Origin: Polytrichum commune
Taxonomy: Eukaryota; Streptophyta; Polytrichopsida; Polytrichales; Polytrichaceae
Assembly: GCA_950295325.1 (NCBI GenBank)
Contig: OX485803.1
Location: forward strand, 63,071,554 to 63,131,553
Reading direction: 5' to 3'
Length of the DNA stretch: 60,000 bases
This document shows, piece after piece, positions 43,036 through 56,349 of this stretch (within the stretch, counting starts at the first letter, position 1; each line of letters starts with the position of its first letter). A model generated the notes under the pieces. The model saw only the letters and a list, made by a program, of their open reading frames with translations. It did not search any database and was not told the DNA's origin. The translations under genes and the position numbers were made by a program.

Positions 43036-44188
43036 CTATATTATGAAGCACATAAATGCATGACACCTTAGAAAGACAACTTAATAATAGTAGAATGCCT
43101 CTTCTGGGAGCGAGTCGCAACAATGTTGCAAAGCCCATCTCCTTTCTACCTCCCACCATTGGTCTGGAAAATTTGTCTATTTTACCCGGTTCCGAATAAG
43201 ACGACTCCAGGTATGATTGGGGAGCATAACCTACCAAAGATGTCGGCACAAACATTATGTGGGCATATACACTCCAATTTGGGCAAGATAGCGTAGAGCA
43301 CCAAGAAATCAGGGAGTCCAGGTAGTAATGGAGTGTTTTCAGCCTCCATAGTGTGAAGCAGTCATAAAGAAAAGATTCCAACCAGTGAACACTTGGGAAG
43401 AAAAAAAACCTAACCTCAAGACACGCAACGAATAAATGCAAAGGGAACATGACACACAGGAGCGCAGCTTGAATCACCTCAACTGCATGCAGTAGTGTGA
43501 GTCTGCACATAACATGTTGCACAAGGTACAATGGTTTTCCATCTGTATGGACATCGTAGCCTGGAGAAAAGCTTATGTAAAGGTTGGAGGAGGAAGCTCA
43601 TACCTGTAGCAAATGCAAGTTTGAGGTTCAAAGATTGCTGCAAAAACAAAACCTCAGTTCGCACATGCCGATGACAGAGGGAGGTGGGTCGAGATCGTCA
43701 AGAACGAACAATACAGGTGAAGATTAACCTCCTCCGTTAGATGGTGAGATCGTGGCAACATGTCATTATTTTCATGCGATCCTTTCTTGATAAGGCCAAG
43801 ATAGGTTTCAGCCGTCTGATCTATCCCGCTCCTTTTGATGGTCCAGATTAACCATAGTTGGATTCTTTGAAGGCCAAAATGTTTAGCTAATCAAATTTTT
43901 TGGATTATACTGTATGTAGATTTTGCATCCCTCACCTTGTTTTAAACTCTAGCCTATAAAGTGGGACATATACTGCCAGATAAGTATGAATTTAGATGAA
44001 TTTCATAAAAGTAGCTAGTCATTTTCCTTGAAACCCTAAGAGCAAGCCCAATCGTTCCTAGATCTGCATCTATATCCGAGAATGAAAAGTGGCTTCCGTC
44101 CAAGATGTAGATGCAGACCCAAGTAAAATTATCACTCATCCTGCATTGTTTTCAATATTAATTTTTAAATTTCCTCTAAAATGATCAG
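43036..44188. other. Region without recognised genes
   Basis: A 171-codon minus-strand frame at 43016-43531 has a cysteine/leucine-rich, low-information composition and overlaps the 5' end of the decayed gene; I take it as chance. Nothing else seen. Confidence 0.35.
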
Positions 44189-44657
44189 TAATTTTTTGAA
44201 GTCCTAAACTTCAACCAATTATTTCTCAAACTCGTCCGGTTCATTTGTGATGGTTAATTTTTTGAAGTCTCAAACGTCGGTTGCTTATTTCTCAAACTCA
44301 TACCATTCATATGTAACTAGTAATTTTCTTGAAGTCCCAAACCTCATCCGGTTATTTCTCAAACTCATCTGGATCATCTGTAACTAGTATTTTTTTTCCG
44401 AAGTCTCAAAACTCAATTGGTTATTTCTCAAACTCACCTAGACGGTCTGTAACTAGTAATTTTTCTAAAGTCTCAAACCTCAACCGGTTATTTTTCAAAC
44501 TCATCCGGATCATTTGCAACTAGTGATTTCTCTGAAGTCTCAATCCTCAACTACTTATTTCTCAAACCCACCCCGATCATCTATAACTAGTAATTCTCCT
44601 GAAGTCCCAAACCTCAACCGGTTACTTCTCAAACTCATCTCGTTCATTTATAACTAG
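44189..44657 (+). repeat. Tandem satellite, ~66-bp unit, about seven copies
   Basis: Units start at about 44189, 44255, 44321, 44388, 44457, 44524 and 44591. The consensus order is TAATTTTCTTGAAGTCC, AAACCTCAACCGGTTATT, TCTCAAACTCATCCGG, ATCATCTGTAACTAG, and copies are 75-90% alike by eye. Single relatives of the first unit occur at about 50172-50245 and 54484-54575, each preceded by TTCCTCTAAAATGAT, as is the array itself. Confidence 0.88.
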
Positions 44658-46310
44658 TTGATACTAGAGAAAAGTAGTAGATTGAAGGTTAAGAATTTTT
44701 TTTCTTATTATATATAACCCTCCTTGCATATCTCTCACATATGCAAGGAGTTTGAGGCTTGTGGCACAAAATTTCATCTGTGTGTTATATTTACGTCAGT
44801 GAGTGGGCGGTTTCCCTGCATCCGCATCTGCATTGTGGATGTTAAATTGCAAATGTAGTTGCAAATGCGAGAGTGAGCTTGCTCTAAACATTCTTGGTTA
44901 GTAGGTCCTATACTATAGAATGCAATATGAGCAAACATTTATTTCTTGCTTATATTATGCGAACATGACAAAGTACTTATTGGACCACCTCTTATTATAA
45001 TGATAAGGCATTCTAAGTTGTTTTGGATGTCCTGATGGTCCTTGAAACCAAGAGCTGCCTTTGGGGATAAGTTCTTTAAACTTTTTCAGGACTCTTGATC
45101 ATTACCTTGGAAAACATTTGATTGGAAACCAACGCATGCTATTATGAATTATAGCCTATGGTTCTTGGCTTTTGTGTAAAACCATAGAAATCGTACTTTT
45201 GTGAATACATTGTACCTAGACATCAACAATCCTTTGTGGTATGACATCCTGAAGTGAACACCCAACCATGTATACACCCATTCTAAATACCACGCTGCCA
45301 TTTTTCATGAGCTTGATTGCAATATACCTTAAAGGGCCAAGGGCCTAATGCACGACCTATATACAAAATTTCTATGAGCTTCCACAAGCTTTATAAGCAT
45401 ATTATTTTATATCAATGGGTTTGGAGTATATTTACTACATATTCTTATGTCCGAAAGGAGACAATGAACAAAAATATATACTCATATATGACATTCATAA
45501 TTATTAAACGTGTACATGCATCCAAAGACACACAGGTTATATATTTGGAAGTTTGAACCTAATTTTTCAATAAAAATAAGGCATTCAACTGACTTGATAG
45601 ATGTACTTGGAGAATGAGTGAATTTTAGATAGGACTACTTTTGACACAACTATCTCAAAGTGGAAACTTTGTTGCTGACGTGCACATGTTTGTGGATGGA
45701 GAGTCCCAAATTGGCCTCTTAGCAGCTTAGGGATTAAGTTCTTAGTAGATTTTCTAAAATATATTATAAAATGAGTTGAGCATGGAAAGAATCTCAAGTG
45801 CTTCTACTTTAGGGTAGGAGTGCCTAATTCGGTTACTTATCTTAATCGGACATCCAAATTTGAAAGGTATGTGGTTATGCGTGGCTCCAAGAACATATAC
45901 CAGAATGACATGTGTTTAAATGAGATTGAACTACATGCTAACATACTCTTGAATGAGGGTAACATGTTGTCATGTGGAAATGATTTGAGTCAAGTGGAGG
46001 TATGATCAAAAAACCAACCCCAATTTAATTTCTAAATTGGGGTTGCCCCTCGAGACCACGATTGACATTCCTATTATCGGCATTTGGAATTCGGACTGTG
46101 AGTTGTCACCTCTAACCTACAACCATCCATACAGTCGAATTCGTCACATAAAATAACTTTAGATCTTCAGCCACCGTCATTGAAATTGAGATCACATTTT
46201 CAAGACAAATTTGAAGGAAAATTGGATGTGGGAAGTTAGGGGTTACCTCATGGACCATGGTGTTCAAACTCGTTTTGACAAACCGATTCCGGGAGCACCG
46301 TCTCCAACTT
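44658..46310. other. AT-rich region; dispersed repeat B copy 2
   Basis: Dispersed repeat B is at about 45800-46240. No gene supported. Confidence 0.4.
45800..46240 (+). repeat. Dispersed repeat family B, copy 2
   Basis: Collinear with 15150-15620. This copy runs into the copia-type 3' end at 46311, which suggests family B is the untranslated 3' part of a copia element. Confidence 0.45.
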
Positions 46311-46323
46311 AAATTCAGGGGAG
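46311..46323 (+). promoter_or_regulatory. Copia-type polypurine tract at start of a 3' LTR
   Basis: AAATTCAGGGGAG is followed immediately by TGTTGGATTGC at 46324. A GGGGAG purine tract abutting TGTTGG is the usual 3' LTR boundary of plant copia elements. Possible TATA words (GTATATATATAAAAA, about 46418) lie about 95 bp into the LTR. Its right end was not located. Confidence 0.4.
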
Positions 46324-46969
46324 TGTTGGATTGCATTGTTATGTTTATTTTTCCCACCTCCTCCACTTACTTTATAAATTGCAACACTTATCCATGGCCG
46401 GATGGCACTTGGCATGTGTATATATATAAAAAAATAACTAGTATATTTATACAAGATATTGAGGAACCCTTTTTAATACACATAGAAGGGAGGGAATGAA
46501 ATTTCATGGGAGAGAGATTCACCCTTATTTTTAGCACGGGTGGAGTGTAGGAGGCTTTTCAACTAGGGCAATGCGCCGGTGGTGTAGGTGAGCCCACCAA
46601 GTGTGAGGTTCTCAGAATAATCGGAATAAGAAAAGCATTAATTTAATGGGGGAAATGTTTATTTATTTATCACAGTTGGCACTCCAACTAGGGTCGCCTT
46701 CGGACACAAGTACGCCCGGGTTGCCGTGGGCGGCTTGGATCTCCTCATGATGAGATTGGAGGGTGGATATTGTCCCACGCAGACAACATGGGCTCACTGC
46801 CACGTGGTAGGATCCCAGCGGCATAGCATATGTCAGGATCGTACATAACGGATCTTGTTGCGATCAAGTCATGAGATGGATGGGTGGATGGATGAATTTG
46901 TAGATGGACGATGATCGGTCTCTTTCTGTCCATCTCCACCCTTGAGTACGGAAGGTTCCGGGGAGGCCA
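46324..46969. other. Probable copia LTR remnant and GC-richer spacer
   Basis: Starts as the putative LTR, then a GC-richer stretch (46.6-46.9 kb) without an open frame worth calling. The right LTR boundary is unknown. Confidence 0.3.
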
Positions 46970-47047
46970 AAAGAGGGGGAGGGAGGGGGAAGAAGCAAAG
47001 AGAGGGGAGGGAGGGGAAGGTGAAGAAATGAAGGAAGGAAGGAAGAG
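46970..47047 (+). repeat. Polypurine tract (~78 bp, G/A only apart from a few bases)
   Basis: Runs of GGGGGAGGGAGGGGGAAGAAG, AGAGAGGGGAGGGAGGGG and GAAGGAAGGAAGGAAGAG. Five or more G-runs of three or longer lie close together, so a G-quadruplex or H-DNA structure is possible. Confidence 0.7.
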
Positions 47048-47139
47048 TCAAAGATTGTTTGAATAAGGATCACCAACAAAAATAGTATTTCTCTGGATTT
47101 AGATATGAAAATTATAAGAAGTGTATATGAGTTGCTTCC

Positions 47140-47400
47140 TTATTAATTGATCTCTCTATTTTGTTGATACTATAGTGGTTAATGCAATTTGAAGTGTAGT
47201 CCATTTTCTATATAAATGTGTTTTATTATGTTGTATGTTCTTGGATCCACACCTAACCATATATTATTCAAATATAAGTGTCCAATTTAGAAGAACAACC
47301 AAATAGCACTTGCATACCTTACTACCATAATAACATATTGTTTATAAATAACATGCTTTTAGAATGTAACCCTTTCCAAACTAACAATAGTTTATTCATG
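47140..47400 (+). repeat. Dispersed repeat family A, copy 2
   Basis: GGATCCACACCTAACCATAT, then TATTCAAATATAAGTGTCCAA and a following ACTTGCATACCTTAC block line up with copies at 13.0, 52.4 and 58.5 kb. Confidence 0.5.
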
Positions 47401-50171
47401 AATTCTTGCCAAAAAACTTGTACTTTTGGAAAGAAAAAAATTCAATTAGAGCATAAAATCTCAACCATCACAACAATATAGATAGACAGATATATAGATC
47501 ATTTTTTATGATTCCATGTGTTAGGATAACCAAAAATCAAATTTTAAATATAATCTAAATTTAGTATGTGAAACTTATACTTGAAGAAATTATAAAGCAC
47601 TAGTCACTCGAGCATGCCATAATAATACACCATAGTATTTATCTAGTCACATTCATTTCTATTGAGATTTTATTTCCTCCTTTTTTGGGGTTGAAGTTGA
47701 CCCTTAGTGCGGCTAAAGTAGTCCAAATTTCCACAACTTCTTTCAACTCTATAATAATATTCCCAACCCCTTGCAGAAGCCTCCCAATCAATGATATTAA
47801 AATTAGGTTTTATATACCCATGTGTCATTTGGGTGCTCCAAAACATATTGGAACAATGATATTTCATGGTCGGTGTAGCTTTGACCTTTGGTAGCACGTG
47901 GGACCCCAATATCTTGCAAGGTTTGTAATGACGGCATTGCAAAAGGAGGGGGAGGTTGTAACCAAAATAAGCAGTGGCTACATGACCACCAACAGCATCC
48001 CCATGTTGGGTAGTTTGTAGCATGTTACTTTCAATAAATGGCACACTCAAAAGATCAGTTCCAAACATAATAATTGTATCAATAAATGACTATGATCAAT
48101 GTTTATTTTGGATCAATTGGAGAATTTGTGAAATAAATAACTAAATAAATAACCAACGCCATGTAACCCAACGTGAATTTGAGCCCTTTGGCCCTACCCT
48201 ACTCAAGAATCCTTTTGGTGTTGGGTGTGATTTATTGCCTACCTCGCGGTGGGTGGGCTCTTGGCTTCCTACCTACTTAGCTAGTTTTTTTCCGTCAAGT
48301 AGAGAGAAGAATTCACAGCGGGAATACAGAGTGTTGGCTACCTACGTCGGTTTCCAATGAAACTTCTTGCATGAGATTTGGTGTCAGTATATTTGTTGTC
48401 ACACCTTTTGCCTCACTAATCATTGTTGGAATAGGTTACTCTTTGGAATCATTATGTAGATATCTAAATATTTCTCTCAATTGTTTGAATGTCTTTGTTG
48501 TGAATCCAAAAGCATTATTATGTACAACTAAGTTCTCCCGAGGTTGTATAGCTCCCTTCCAATGAATGAATTTTCTTATTCTCCGTTCATCCTCTACCAT
48601 GCGGATGAGTGTAGTATCATAGCTTGACATTAGACACCCTACTGTCTCCGCTCCCTTTAGGCTAGCGATGGCTTTGAATCATGCTCACACGATTATTTGA
48701 CAATGCAAAATGGATTATTTCCGGGCATGCTAGGTTACAAGTTGCTTTGGTGCCATGCCCCACGCAAAAAATCAATGGTCATTCAGAATTATAATCCGAC
48801 CCCCACATTTTAACCAACGATCTGATATTTAAGTAAAATTGGACTTATAATGTGTGGTATTCTATCATAGGATTCTTTGATAGAATTGTATGGTAGGATC
48901 TTACGATAGAATATTTGATTATGATAACATTATAGCAATTGTTTTCATTATATTCTCAATACTTATCATATAATCATATAGATTTAGCATCAAAAATAGA
49001 CATTTGAAAATTCTTGTCATGATTTATTATCATAGCATCCAAGTTTTCAATGAAGATCACATATCTCTTGCAAAATTTACATATATCACACATGTATCAA
49101 TGGATCCATTGATAGGTCTCAAGCAACCCAAAAGTCCAAATTTTGAGAATATGTCAACTTAAATACAAATGGACTCGATGGGAGTCTGATCCCAAGGCTC
49201 TACGCGTAACTCTGTTGACTAGGATACATTCAAAATGCAACAAGAATTTACAAAGAATTTGGAAAGACCATTGAGTCCCCTTGTGAATAGTTTGGTTGAG
49301 GGAAGACATACAAAGTGGAGAGGATCCAAGTCCTTACCAATACCATGAAAGAGGAGTATTCGTCCAATGGTATAGAGCAACATCATATTTTGAAAGAAAT
49401 GAATGAACCATCATCATGAGTCACCGCCCGAATTGTTGGGGAGGTTGGTGATGATGGTTCACTTGTGCTAGCAACAAAGCTCTTCCACATGGAAGACGAT
49501 TGTTGAACTTTGAAACACATAATAATTATGTATATCGTGAATTTTTTGTAAACCCGCTTGTGCTCTCAATCTCCATCCTTTTTTGGATTTTCTTCTATAG
49601 ATATCACCACCTTCCCAACATTTACAATGCACAACTTTTAGGGTGAGAGAGAAATGAGAGGAAGAGATGGGAAACAAGGATATGCAAATGAGCAAGATGT
49701 GGCCTTTGGTCATCATGTCGCATCACAACGGAAATGGCATTGATATTCACTAACATGTAATTAAGTGTTATTGTAGTAACAACTCTAGTTTATTTATTAA
49801 TATATTCGTTAGTCAATTGTTCCAATCAGTTGTTAGTAGTAGTCGATTATTTATAAAATTGGACCATTGGATATTATAGCCAGTCATTTATATTAGTCCA
49901 AATTTCCTCCTTTCTTTGAGTTGTTGGCTTGGTAATTCACTAGGGGCTTGACCATGTCGATTTATCCACCACTGACATGACGTGAAATCACTTGAAACCT
50001 GACATAATTTCTGCAAGGTGTCAAGAAAGTGAGGTTGCTTGACTGACTAGCCAAGAGGAGAGAGCAATGATCAGGGAGATTTTTGGGCATAATTGGTTGA
50101 GATCCTAGTGTTTACAAGTCCAACCGGTTACATGTTGACATCCTCCGTCTTTCCTTCATTAAATTGCGGTA

Positions 50172-50245
50172 TGTTCTATAAATTCCTCTAAAATGATTAG
50201 TAATTTTCTTGCAACCTTGAACTTCAACCGGTTCATTTGTAACTA
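50172..50245 (+). repeat. Single unit related to the 44-kb satellite
   Basis: TTCCTCTAAAATGATTAGTA, TTTTCTTGCAACCTTGAAC, TTCAACCGGTTCATTTGTAAC. It lacks the middle TTATTTCTCAAACTC part of the satellite unit. Confidence 0.65.
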
Positions 50246-52359
50246 ATTGCCGGTTCTCCCCGACCATTGGGAGAGAGGGTATAATTGTATTTGAGCATGC
50301 CTCTCATTCATCCGCTATAGGAGCCCTAAAATAATATGTAGTTTGGAGGTTTGCATACTTTCATTAATTTGACACAAGAATTAGATTTAAAACCCATAAT
50401 TAGTTTACTCAAGGTCAAATTGGCAACAAACCTATAGGTGGTCAAGTTTTTATGTTGGATGAATGAGAGGTTTGCTCGTATATCATAATTGGCTCTTTAC
50501 CAAAGAGAGGGAGAAGGTGGGCAAGCCATTGTTATAAACATATAGTTAGCTTAAGAGCATATAATTCCACAGTTCATGCTTGGCCAACACCATATGGTAG
50601 ATTGTCAAAGGACACACTTTGACGAGAGGCATCATTTACATCTTCATGCCAAGTTCTCAAAAACCTTCCAATGGGAGTTTTTCAAGTCACCTCCTCAAAC
50701 CTCAGTACCATATGTGAAAGTTGGAAGCACCAAAACCTTTACTTGATGGGATTTCGAGTTCCCAAAATGTGACTCCAACTGCTCCTTCTTTCCTTAAGGT
50801 GACAATCACAAGATGCCGAATGTTGTGAAATTTAAACACACATATTTTACAGTAAAAGAACAAAACTTCATTAGGGAGACAAAGCTAGAAGCTTGATACT
50901 AATTGATAATTAGCAAGATTCTTGGCTTATCAGAAAAGTTATCCTCTACTTGGGAATTGACGTTCATAATAGGTACTCTGAATTGGGGTAGCCCTCAAGG
51001 GTTGCAACCTTGAGCAAGTTATTGGATATAACCATTTTGGCGCCCTACCTTCCAAGCCCTCCAATCATGAAAATTGATGACCTAGATTGAGGTCGGGAGA
51101 GGACAAGGGTTATGCTATGTGGAAGTCATCTTGTTCCCCAATCCCATGACGCCACCTCATGCACCAAATGGTTACGGTGAGATAAGCTTAGTACGCAATA
51201 TTATCTTACAATTCATTTGAAAAGGTTGCAAAGAGAGCCTGCCTGGATTCTCAATTTGATTGGCCGGAAGTGCTTCAAAGGACTCTTGTCCTTTATCTTG
51301 ATCAAACATATAAGTTATGTTAGTGTGTTTAGAAGATCTTTGACCTTGTCTAACTTACAACTGTAGAGAAGCTTATCAAGTTTGATATTCATTGCAGATG
51401 ATACACCTCTGGAAATCCCCACAACATGCTTGTTGTGGCATTGGAAATCCAAGCTCAATAGGTATGTGGGCTCTATAAACTCCTCACTTACTAAAAAAGG
51501 TGGGTTTACATCAAGGTCCAGGTCCAAGAAAGTTAGGATCTAAAACGCCCCTCATCGGACCTTATTTTCATACTCAAAGATTATGCTTATGAGCAATATG
51601 ATTATTTGGTTTTGGAGTTTTAAAGAGTTTTGGACTCCGATGCAAACCCATCCTAAGTCACATCCTAAATGATGGGTTTACATTAGGGTTCAAATCCAAA
51701 AAGATCCCTTCAATGGATGTTACTGCCGGATTCAACATTGAACTCAAGCTTCAAGATTGGTTTCTCAAACTTGCGAAGTATTTTCTTGAGTTGTGAGCGC
51801 TGGGAATTGATGAGAAAGCGATGCCACATTAACTCCACTTCATTCATTCTATAACTTGGATCATGTTGTTAACTTCTTGGGTCCAAAGTTTTGCTATCCA
51901 CCAATAGGATGGCTTGATTTGGAGCTTCTTTGGTCTTGGACCCTAGTGTTAAACCCACCCTAAGCCTATTCGTTATCCACTTTGGGATAAAGACTACAAT
52001 TGTCTTGGGACAATATATTGGCATGTTGATATGCATACCTCATGTACATGTCATCATGTATGCCCAAACTTAACTAAAGCTTTGTCGAGCATTGTAGCCT
52101 CACGTGCTTAGCACCTTGTTAGCAAAACACATTGTCGCTACTTGTCGGTTTTGACACATCAAAAGCAAATAATTAGCTATTTCAATGAGACAAATGGACA
52201 CTTTTAGCTATGCCACCCACTTCTCCTAGGATGTTTAACATGCGACGAGTATGCAAATTCAATTCGAGTTCATAGTCATTTCCTCATAATGTTTCATAGA
52301 GTGCAATTCATAGAACTATATTATTATTATGAAAGTGAAGATTCTCATATAGATCCTCC

Positions 52360-52600
52360 TAATTGTGTTGACCATTGGACCTAGAATAATTTTTAAAATT
52401 AATTACTTTGTTCAATCTCTTTTAAACACATGTGTTTTTGGTGTATGGTCCTAGTTCCACACTCAACTACAAATTACTCAAATATAGGTGTTCTATTAAG
52501 ATGAGTAATGACTTATGCCCACTTACCTCAATATTTATGCCATCATTTCCTAAATGCAAGCACTCAGGTTGAAAGTATGATGCAACATCTTTGATTATCA
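52360..52600 (+). repeat. Dispersed repeat family A, copy 3
   Basis: CCTAATTGTGTTGACCATTG, TTAAACACATGTGTTTTTGG, CCACACTCAACTACAAATTA and CTCAAATATAGGTGTTC align best with the 58.5-kb copy. Confidence 0.5.
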
Positions 52601-53428
52601 CAGATATAATAATAATAATAATAATTATTGTGTCTTCTCACCCCTTTTTTTAGTTCATGAAACAATCAAGGTTTTATTTTAATTTTTCAAATTAAAAAAG
52701 TCAATGTGACATGATTACACATGTGATGGTTCAACCTAACCCCAATCTAGGGTTGCAATTAAGATTTGGTAATTTTTCTCAATACATTTTTACTACTAAA
52801 TATGAATGGATTTTCTTTTAAAGAAATATGGCTCCCATGTTTTCATTTCATATCTGTATGGGACCATAATAAACAAGTAATTATTACTTTAGCCCGAAAG
52901 TACCCCCAAATGAATCAACAACAGTGTTCAATAACTACCAAGAGGGAGGTGGATAACAAAGTGCATGAAAATGAAATTCATGTTTTTCAAACATATACTT
53001 AGGGACATTTCACACACGAGCCAAGGGCCGTGACCATGTAGTTGTGAGGGTCCTTGGTACTTATCCAAAAGTCATATCACTGACATGGTCTATCATGTAG
53101 GAATCTATGTAGACTTTTTATCCATGGTAATTTTTGGGGGCCTTGAGGTCTTCACTTTTTACAATTTAACCCTGTTCAAACGACACTTGTTTCTACAACA
53201 CCCTCAATATTACAACACATTTTTGCGAGACCAAAATTTTTAGTTCAAAACTCCCTCTTTTATACAACTATGGCACTTCATAATGCGGCATTTAGAATCT
53301 CCGTTGTACTTAATGCTATATTTCCTTTCATCTATGTTTTGTACATCTAAAAATTAATGCATCCATTTTCACTTGGGAACTTCACTTATCATTGGGAACT
53401 TAATGATAATTAGGGTCACTAGTGTAGA

Positions 53429-53647
53429 ATGGACATGGATGATGTTGCTCCACCTACAATAAAGCTTAGTGATGCTAAACATCATGCATCATTGTTGCCT
53501 AGTTTCTTATTAGAGAACTCTTTATATTTTGGCATTGATGAAATGATTAGTTTTCAAAAGTTAGTATGGAATTTAGATAAGATGACAGTTTCTAACTTGG
53601 GTAGACAACACCAGAGATCTTTGAACTCCTATTTCAAGAGTTATTGA
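53429..53647 (+). pseudogene. pogo/Tigger-type transposase, C-terminal remnant 1
   Basis: A 72-codon frame includes KLSDAKHHASLLPSFL, then LDKMTVSNLGRQHQRSLNSYF and SY-stop. It aligns along its length with the remnant at 57272-57634 (shared KLSDA, helix, then Q..h..aa near the end). QRSLNSYF (53612-53635) fits the PCNA-binding motif Q-x-x-(I/L/M)-x-x-(F/Y)-(F/Y), a known C-terminal feature of pogo transposase. The surrounding sequence (about 53160-53800) has AT-rich TACAACACC/CGATAATACAAC words that may be eroded termini. The catalytic domain is missing. Confidence 0.55.
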
Positions 53648-54483
53648 GAATATTTGATTTTTTTTGGAGTTATAAGTTATTATTTCATACCATCTATATT
53701 GCTTAAATTTGTAGTATGTATTTTTTAAGCTCATATTACTTATGTTTTCAAATTCCTTCGATAATACAACACCTCGATAATACAACTTTTTCTTTTGTGT
53801 TTCTCAAACGTGACATACTCAAGAAGGAGAACAGTAGTGTGAAGTGAACTTGGAGCGTCTCTGCCTTTTCGACCAATGAGAGATCTTAGAATACAATGGC
53901 CTTGGGCCTTCTGTCTCATGTGTGAAGTGGTTTTTAATGAAACCATTAAATGTCAACAACTGAGTGTAATAGCTGTAGCTTCTGCATGAAGATGCTCTAT
54001 ATTTGGCATGCTTGTAATTAGACATAAATATATATTCTAGATAGACAATATATAGTATACATGTGTTTCATTTGAGTGGAAATGTAAAGAGATCCTTTGC
54101 AGATGCATGAACATTTAGGGAAATTCTATTTTTGCATCAAGAGTCAACCTTCAAATAGCAATTGACTTGTTTTAAAATTGAGAAGCAAGTTAACATGTGT
54201 CATGTTGGTGCTTTATTTTTATGTCCAAGTCTAACCACATTTCACTCAAGCGTGGTAGATAGACCCATTTCCGACAACTCCCCAATCTTAATACATAGAG
54301 TCTCCTAAAGTTGTGAAGAATCACACATGTAACCATCATTTTCTAATGTGATGGAAAAAACCATGAAGAATAACATATGAGGCCTTCAAAGTCCGTGTCA
54401 TGAACAACGTAAGTTAAAAAAACATGGCTTTCGTTACACTTTGACATCTTTCAACTTTCTTCATTAATGTGAGGTATGTTCTT

Positions 54484-54575
54484 TAGATTCCTCTAAAATG
54501 ATCAGTAATTTTCTTGAGGTCTTGAACTTCTATCAATTATTTTTCAAATTCAATCAGTTTATTTGTGACTAGTGG
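54484..54575 (+). repeat. Single unit related to the 44-kb satellite, second locus
   Basis: TTCCTCTAAAATGATCAGTA, TTTTCTTGAGGTCTTGAAC and TTATTTTTCAAATTCAATC; includes the middle part that the 50.2-kb copy lacks. Confidence 0.7.
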
Positions 54576-55785
54576 TTTGTTCTCCCCATTCATTTTTCAA
54601 AAGTTATGATATCAATTTCTAGACTTGTGAAAAATTACTCCAATTTCACACTTGTATTAAACTTATGCAAAATTGCTTACAAATAAAGGAAATGGTTTTG
54701 GCTACCTTATAGGTGTTTGTTTAAGAGCCAAGTTGCAAGTTCAACCTGTAACAACCCATTACTTCAGATGAGCTCATTATTATAGGGCAATAATATCATA
54801 TAAAATCATCACATGAGCTGGATTTTATTCATTTATTTATTGAGGGGAAGGCTCCTTGAGCACTACACAAATAACATCCTATAGCGCAACCACGTTACTT
54901 TGTCTTGTTAGGGCCGTCCGACGATGTCCCTTTTTCTTCCTGGCCATTGATGCAAGAGCCCATGTTTGTGTTCTCGCGCAACTTCCTTATTATGTTGCGA
55001 CACTCTACGATGTCCTCCCACAATCTCTAGCAAGATTGGCGCACTTGGAGGCTAGAATACAACCCAAGCCTTTGTTTCTTCTTGGTCTTTAATCATTCCT
55101 ATCGATGTCCGCTCCAACGGATTTGTAGATTTTTATGAGTTTTGCTTATAATGGTGAGGTAGCATAATGATTGATGCAACACCAATGGATTCTTGTGCAA
55201 CCAGGTGTATGCAATCTCTCCATATGTTATTGTATTTTCTTTTTGTATGCTTTCGGTTTAGCTTTCAATGAATGAATGAATGTTGCTGGAATTTCAAATT
55301 TTGGATTTGGTTGAAATTTCCAATGTGAATATGCTCAATCTTGGATGAAATTTGTGGGACTTTGTTCAAGTGCACGTGATTAGAATCATCATCATTGCCT
55401 AATCCATGTGGAATTGCATCATCCTACAAGATTGAATTGATGTCCCACCCCCCCCTAAAGATCCTTGGTTGCAAGATTTGCTATGTTCTTAATGGCTAGA
55501 GGATGGATGATCCAACCTAAGCTCTAGTGCTTTAAATTTTGTTTGTTTGTTTTTGTTTTTTTTTTTTCTCCAATCACCTATCACAAATTTCACCTATCAA
55601 ATGTAGATTTGTTTATGTGAAGACAACCTATGTGAAAGCAATCGGTGACCCTATGATGGGTGCTAAGGAATACAAGTAGGTTTTGAATTACTTGCGTAGA
55701 TTTTGTATGTATATTTTGCTCTAAGTTGTATAAATTGTTTCCACATGATGACTAGAGGACAAATGATCGCAACCCTAGGTTCTCT

Positions 55786-55808
55786 TGTGTGTGTGTGTGT
55801 GTGTGTGT
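55786..55808 (+). repeat. TG dinucleotide microsatellite
   Basis: About 11 uninterrupted TG units. Confidence 0.9.
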
Positions 55809-56349
55809 AATTTGTTTCTTCCAACCCCCTTGAATCACATCACCTATTGAAATGCTTCAAGACAAATATGATTTTTAGAGAGTACCTATGTGAAACCAAT
55901 AAATGACCCTTAGTTGTGTTAATAAAATTAGGAATAAACTACTTGCATACTTTTCTTATCTATTTTAAACTCTTGTTTGGATTGTTTATGACATTGTGTG
56001 TTATGTGTAGTCATGTGTATTTACATGACATGACAATGCCCAAAGGATGAATGATGCTAACCCAAGGTTCTCATCCCCCCCCCATGTGAAAGCAATTGGT
56101 GACCATGTGATGGTTATTGAGGAATACAATTAGGAGTGAATTTATTGCATAGTTTTCGTATGTTGTTTTCACTCATGTTTGGTGTACCAATGTGTTCTTA
56201 GATGGTTGTTACTAGACTTTTAGCAAACTTTCTTTGTGCTAGAAAGTGTTGAACACCTCATGGAAGCCCTTGTTGCGTGTTCTATGGCACTGGGTTAGGT
56301 GCCAGTCTCTCGGGGGGGGGGGTAGTCATTGGTTGGAGTAGCAATATAC

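Larger units (their letters stand above)
47048..53428. other. Long AT-rich region without recognised genes
   Basis: Holds copies 2 and 3 of dispersed repeat A (about 47140-47400 and 52360-52600), one satellite-related single unit (about 50172-50245) and a TAA/AAT microsatellite (about 52604-52626). Minus-strand frames at 47670-48068 (132 codons) and 48436-48630 (64 codons, HWKGAIQPRENLVVHNNAFG) could be eroded transposon coding sequence, but I recognise no family. Otherwise nothing. Confidence 0.35.
53648..56349. other. AT-rich region without recognised genes
   Basis: Contains the second satellite-related unit (54484-54575), a TG microsatellite (55786-55808) and C/G homopolymers (55448-55455, 56075-56083, 56312-56322). 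Similar wording near 55.6, 55.85 and 56.1 kb (CTATGTGAAA(G)CAAT...GGTGACC(C/A)T) suggests a long, diverged tandem repeat of roughly 230 bp. Confidence 0.35.

Noticed and set aside
43016-43531. 171-codon minus-strand frame
   Set aside because: No recognisable motif, hydrophobic low-information composition, and it overlaps the start of a better-supported decayed gene.
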